Assembly (NCBI GenBank): GCA_021817875.1
Contig: JAKAFQ010000137.1
Coordinates: forward strand, 1 to 9,160
Length of the DNA: 9,160 nucleotides
Origin: Pseudomonadota bacterium
GTDB lineage: Bacteria > Pseudomonadota > Gammaproteobacteria > Steroidobacterales > Steroidobacteraceae
Direction: 5' to 3'
This document shows, piece after piece, positions 6,556-9,160 of the stretch. Under the pieces are notes generated by a model, which worked only from the letters and a program-made list of their open reading frames with translations, was not told where the DNA came from and did not search any database. Numbering within the stretch: the stretch's first letter is position 1; the number at the start of each line of letters is the position of its first letter. The position numbers and the translations under genes were made by a program.

Positions 6556-7272
6556 TCAGCGGGCTTGCACGGGGACGCCGATGACGTATCCCTCGCCGTA
6601 GACGGTCTTGATGATGCGGGGCGAGCGGGCCTCATCGCCCAGGATCTGGCGCAGCCGGCTCACCCGCACATCGATGCTGCGGTCGAATGGATCGGCCTCG
6701 CGGCCCCGCAGCCGCTCCGCCAGCTGCGTGCGCGTCACCACGCGGTTTCCCGCGGACAACAGCACCGCGAGCAGGCGGTACTCCGCGCCGCTCAACGGCA
6801 CCTCGCCCACGGCTCCCGTGAGTGTCCTGCGCGTGGTGTCGAGCTGCCAGCCGCCAAAGGAGAACGCGCGCACGGTCTGCGGGTTGGGGTCTCGCGGGGC
6901 GTGCGCCGCGCGACGCAGCACCGCACGGATGCGCCCGAGCAGCTCGCGCGGATTGAAGGGCTTGGGCAGGTAGTCATCCGCGCCGAGCTCGAGTCCCACG
7001 ATACGGTCGACGTCCTCGCCACGGGCGGTGAGCATGATCAGCGGCACCTGGGAATGGGTCCGCAGCTGGCGACACACCGACAGACCGTCCTCTTCGGGCA
7101 GCATCAGGTCGAGCACGATCAGATCGACGTGGCTGCGCTCCATCACCCGGCGCATCTCACGGGCATCCGCCACGGCCGTGGTGCGAAACCCCTCCCTGTC
7201 CAGATACTGACTCAACAGCGTGCGGATTTCGCGGTCGTCGTCGACGATCAACAGGTGGGAGCGGTCCGCCAT
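6556..7272 (-). CDS. ompR: OmpR-like response regulator
   Basis: Transcription factor of 238 residues with an N-terminal receiver and a C-terminal winged-helix DNA-binding domain. The acidic pocket is D11-D13, the phosphoacceptor is D55 in LDLMLPEEDG, and T82 and K104 are the conserved switch and lysine residues. The stretch GEDVDRIVGLELGADDY followed by PKPFNPREL closely resembles E. coli OmpR, as does the 238-residue length. The winged helix occupies about 137-235, with SIDVRVSRLR as the recognition-helix region and YGEGYV in the wing. ATG at 7272 is preferred, with AGAGG 7 nt upstream; the TTG at 7293 would add seven residues. The kinase gene follows after 17 nt, so the two form an operon. 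The symbol marks family resemblance; RstA- or CpxR-like roles are not excluded, and targets are unknown. Confidence 0.9.
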   Translation of the reverse strand: MADRSHLLIVDDDREIRTLLSQYLDREGFRTTAVADAREMRRVMERSHVDLIVLDLMLPEEDGLSVCRQLRTHSQVPLIMLTARGEDVDRIVGLELGADDYLPKPFNPRELLGRIRAVLRRAAHAPRDPNPQTVRAFSFGGWQLDTTRRTLTGAVGEVPLSGAEYRLLAVLLSAGNRVVTRTQLAERLRGREADPFDRSIDVRVSRLRQILGDEARSPRIIKTVYGEGYVIGVPVQAR

Positions 7273-7369
7273 TGCCTTGCCTCTTGGGGCCAACGATACC
7301 GGAGCGTGCGGCCAGCGCGCCAGCGCGGCGTGCGCCCGCCCTGGCGACCGTGCCCGGCCCCACGGCCGC
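7273..7369 (-). promoter_or_regulatory. Intergenic region upstream of the response regulator
   Basis: This 97-nt gap must hold any 3' signal of the glycerate kinase gene and the promoter of the regulator-kinase operon. Just past the glycerate kinase stop is a short hairpin, cggcc (7355-7359) and ggccg (7364-7368), with no T tract. TATCGT on the minus strand, 19 nt before the ATG at 7272, is a weak -10 candidate without a convincing -35. Read-through from purF is equally possible. Confidence 0.3.
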
Positions 7370-8566
7370 TCAGCGCGCCGGATGAGTCTCCCGGGATGCT
7401 CCCCGGTCCGGCAGTTTCAGGCCGATCGCCAGGTCCGCGACATTGGTGCCCGTCGGACCGGTGCGCAGCAGCGCGCCGACGGCCTGCAGCGCGGCGCCGG
7501 AATCGGCGCGGCGCAGGCACTCCTCGGGATCGAGCCCGAGCAGCGCGATCTGGCCGCAGGTGTCGGCATCGACCACGGCGCCGGCATCGTCGGTTGCGCC
7601 GTCGGTGCCGTCCGTGCCGGACGCAAGCAGCATCAGCTCGGGATACCCGGCGATCATCCGGGCGGCCGCGAGCGCCAGATGTTGGTTGCGCCCGCCGCGG
7701 CCGGGATGCTCCGGCAGGCGCACGGTCGACTCCCCTCCCCAGACCCGCACCTGCACCTGTCCGAGCGCCAGCTCGTGGGTGAACTGCACCGCGAGCCGCG
7801 AGGCGTCTCCGGCAAAACGCCGCGCCGCGCGTTGCGCCGCGAGCTGCCGCGCGCTCGCGGCCGTCACGACCGCATCGATCGCCATGTCGAGCGAGGCGAT
7901 CACCTGGCGCTGCACGCGGTCTCCGCCGGGCGCCGGCGCCAGTATCCCGGAACCGATCACCGCCGGATCGTCATCCGGCACATCCGAGATGAGCAGCGCC
8001 TGCGCCGGCCGGCCCCCGAGACGGACGGCGAGCCGCCCGCCCTTGATCTGCGACAGGCCGGCGCGGCGGCGGTTGAGCGCCGCGATGTCCAGATCCGAGG
8101 CGAGTCCCTCCCGCGAGACGCGCACCAGCGCCTCGAGCGTGACGCCCGCCTGGGGGACTTCCACCAGCGCCGAGGCGCCGCCGGAGATCAGGAACAACGG
8201 GGTGACCGCGGGCGGCAGCCCCTCCAGCCAGCGCAGCAGCCGCTGCCCGGCGCGCAGCGAGCGCTCATCCGGCAGTGGATGGCCGCTCTCGTGAATCTCC
8301 ACCCCCGGCAGCTCGCGCAGCTCCGGCGCCACGTGCCCGCGCCGCGTCACCAGCAGCAGCGCCTCGAGTCCCTCCCCCAGGACATCGCGCGCCCCGAGGG
8401 CCATGGCCGAGGCCGCCTTGCCGATCGCCACCGCCCACACCCGGCCCTCGGGCCGCCCCGCCGGGCGGCTCAGCGCCTCCTGCACACAGCGCCGCCCCTC
8501 GACCCGGGCAAGCCCCGCGCGATACAGATCGATCAGGAGTTCCCGGCGCTCCTCGGGATGGCTCAT
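7370..8566 (-). CDS. Glycerate 2-kinase, MOFRL family (GckA/TtuD type)
   Basis: Cytoplasmic kinase of 398 residues that should phosphorylate D-glycerate to 2-phosphoglycerate with ATP, feeding lower glycolysis or serine synthesis. Family signatures in order: AIGKAAS at 47-53 with conserved K50, [10 protein letters not shown] at 94-103, LISGGASAL at 126-134, LSQIKGG at 171-177, [14 protein letters not shown] at 194-207 in the N-terminal DUF4147 part; then GGEST at 277-281, [11 protein letters not shown] at 289-299, [15 protein letters not shown] at 316-330 and [10 protein letters not shown] at 370-379 in the MOFRL part. It is full length with no broken motif. Some relatives are annotated hydroxypyruvate reductase (TtuD), but kinase is the better-supported activity for this family. 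The ATG at 8566 overlaps the purF stop (ATGA) and has no Shine-Dalgarno sequence of its own, so expression probably depends on purF translation. Confidence 0.93.
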   Translation of the reverse strand: MSHPEERRELLIDLYRAGLARVEGRRCVQEALSRPAGRPEGRVWAVAIGKAASAMALGARDVLGEGLEALLLVTRRGHVAPELRELPGVEIHESGHPLPDERSLRAGQRLLRWLEGLPPAVTPLFLISGGASALVEVPQAGVTLEALVRVSREGLASDLDIAALNRRRAGLSQIKGGRLAVRLGGRPAQALLISDVPDDDPAVIGSGILAPAPGGDRVQRQVIASLDMAIDAVVTAASARQLAAQRAARRFAGDASRLAVQFTHELALGQVQVRVWGGESTVRLPEHPGRGGRNQHLALAAARMIAGYPELMLLASGTDGTDGATDDAGAVVDADTCGQIALLGLDPEECLRRADSGAALQAVGALLRTGPTGTNVADLAIGLKLPDRGASRETHPAR

Positions 8567-9160
8567 GCGTGGATGAGCTTGAGCGGTCCGCGGCCCTCCC
8601 GGCCGAGCTGCTTCGCCTCGTCCGAGCGCTCGAGCTGCAGCCGCTCCAGGTATTGCGGCGTGACATCGCCCGTGACGTACTCCCCGGAGAAACACGAGGT
8701 ATCGAACTCCTCGACGCTCGAGTCCTCGTGCCGGCACGCGGCGATGAGATCCTCCAGGTCCTGATAGACGAGCCAGTCGGCACCGATCAGCCGCGCCACC
8801 TCGTCCACCTCGCGGCCGCTCGCGACCAGCTCGCGCACCGCGGGCATGTCGATGCCGTAGACGTTCGGATAGCGCACCGGGGGGGCCGCCGAGGCGATGT
8901 ACACTTTCCTCGCGCCCGCTTCGCGGGCGAGCTCGATGATCTGCGCGGAAGTCGTGCCGCGCACGATAGAGTCATCGACCAGCAGCACGTTCTTGCCGCG
9001 GAACTCCAGATCGATGGCGTTCAGCTTGCTGCGCACCGATTTCTGCCGCTGCTCCTGGCCCGGCATGATGAATGTCCGGCCGATGTAGCGGTTCTTGATG
9101 AAACCCTCGCGGTACTTCAGGCCGAGGCGCTGCGCGACCTGCAGTGCGCTGGTGCGACTG
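8563..9160 (-). CDS. purF: Amidophosphoribosyltransferase, C-terminal part
   Basis: First committed enzyme of purine synthesis, making 5-phosphoribosylamine from PRPP and glutamine. Only the last 198 residues are visible; the N-terminal glutaminase domain and the start lie beyond position 9160. The visible part is the phosphoribosyltransferase domain: [14 protein letters not shown], then the PRPP-binding loop [13 protein letters not shown] (8988 down to 8950), then [11 protein letters not shown] and [14 protein letters not shown], all close to E. coli PurF as I recall it. The frame runs unbroken to the window edge. It ends in an ATGA overlap with the downstream glycerate kinase gene. In other gammaproteobacteria purF usually follows cvpA, which cannot be checked here. 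Confidence 0.97.
   Translation of the reverse strand, partial: SRTSALQVAQRLGLKYREGFIKNRYIGRTFIMPGQEQRQKSVRSKLNAIDLEFRGKNVLLVDDSIVRGTTSAQIIELAREAGARKVYIASAAPPVRYPNVYGIDMPAVRELVASGREVDEVARLIGADWLVYQDLEDLIAACRHEDSSVEEFDTSCFSGEYVTGDVTPQYLERLQLERSDEAKQLGREGRGPLKLIHA

Noticed and set aside
5654..6601. Plus-strand open frame of 315 codons opposite the sensor kinase
   Set aside because: The translation is an Arg/Gln/Pro-rich shadow of the kinase; no start signal or domain.
7273..7293. TTG start for the response regulator at 7293
   Set aside because: The ATG at 7272 has a well-placed AGAGG and gives the usual OmpR-family N-terminus; the extra seven residues would encode that ribosome site.
6565..7782. 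Plus-strand open frame of 405 codons opposite the response regulator
   Set aside because: It spans the regulator and the intergenic gap and runs into the glycerate kinase gene on the opposite strand; no recognisable domain.
7926..7945. GC palindromes such as ggcgccggcgcc within the glycerate kinase gene
   Set aside because: They are in the middle of a conserved coding region and are common by chance in DNA of this composition.
7220..8764. Plus-strand open frame of 514 codons opposite the glycerate kinase gene and parts of its neighbours
   Set aside because: It lies opposite the glycerate kinase gene, whose conserved motifs explain the sequence, and it crosses several gene boundaries. A shadow frame.
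1..9160. CRISPR arrays, insertion sequences, phage or defence genes
   Set aside because: All sizeable coding space is explained by housekeeping or regulatory genes; the only tandem repeats are the in-frame 18-bp units in the cyclophilin gene, and no transposase, integrase or spaced repeats were seen.

Overview
The window is GC-rich, densely coding DNA that looks like the chromosome of a gammaproteobacterium. The reasons are the LpxH-type (not LpxI) lipid A enzyme, an OmpR-like regulator, and the grouping of cysS, a tRNA synthetase gene, a cyclophilin gene and lpxH, which resembles known gammaproteobacterial gene order. I cannot name the genus. I see no mobile element, CRISPR array, rRNA or tRNA gene.

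Layout, left to right. (1) Positions 1-2725, minus strand: gltX (glutamyl-tRNA synthetase) followed by cysS (cysteinyl-tRNA synthetase), whose 3' end lies outside the window. (2) Positions 2726-2828: a divergent promoter region. (3) Positions 2829-4417, plus strand: an exported cyclophilin-type prolyl isomerase, with its stop codon overlapping the start of lpxH. (4) Positions 4413-4446: a strong hairpin where lpxH converges on the next minus-strand gene. (5) Positions 4457-7272, minus strand: an envelope-stress-like module in the order OmpR-like response regulator, sensor histidine kinase, small periplasmic Spy/CpxP-like protein. (6) Positions 7370-9160, minus strand: the 3' part of purF, with its stop codon overlapping the start of a MOFRL-family glycerate 2-kinase.

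How the parts may work together. The two synthetases serve translation. The cyclophilin and LpxH serve the cell envelope, in protein folding and lipid A synthesis. The regulator, kinase and Spy-like gene resemble the Cpx arrangement, with an accessory periplasmic chaperone beside its two-component system, although the regulator is more OmpR-like than CpxR-like. The Spy-like gene has its own upstream region, with an 11-bp-period direct repeat that fits an OmpR-family site. The purF-glycerate kinase overlap suggests co-expression of purine synthesis with a route into 2-phosphoglycerate and possibly serine/glycine.

Most of the window is housekeeping. The signals most worth a second look are a 17-base bipartite sequence repeated upstream of both gltX and cysS, so that it flanks gltX; two separate 18-bp tandem repeats inside the cyclophilin gene; the candidate operator before the Spy-like gene; and the coupled purF-glycerate kinase pair.
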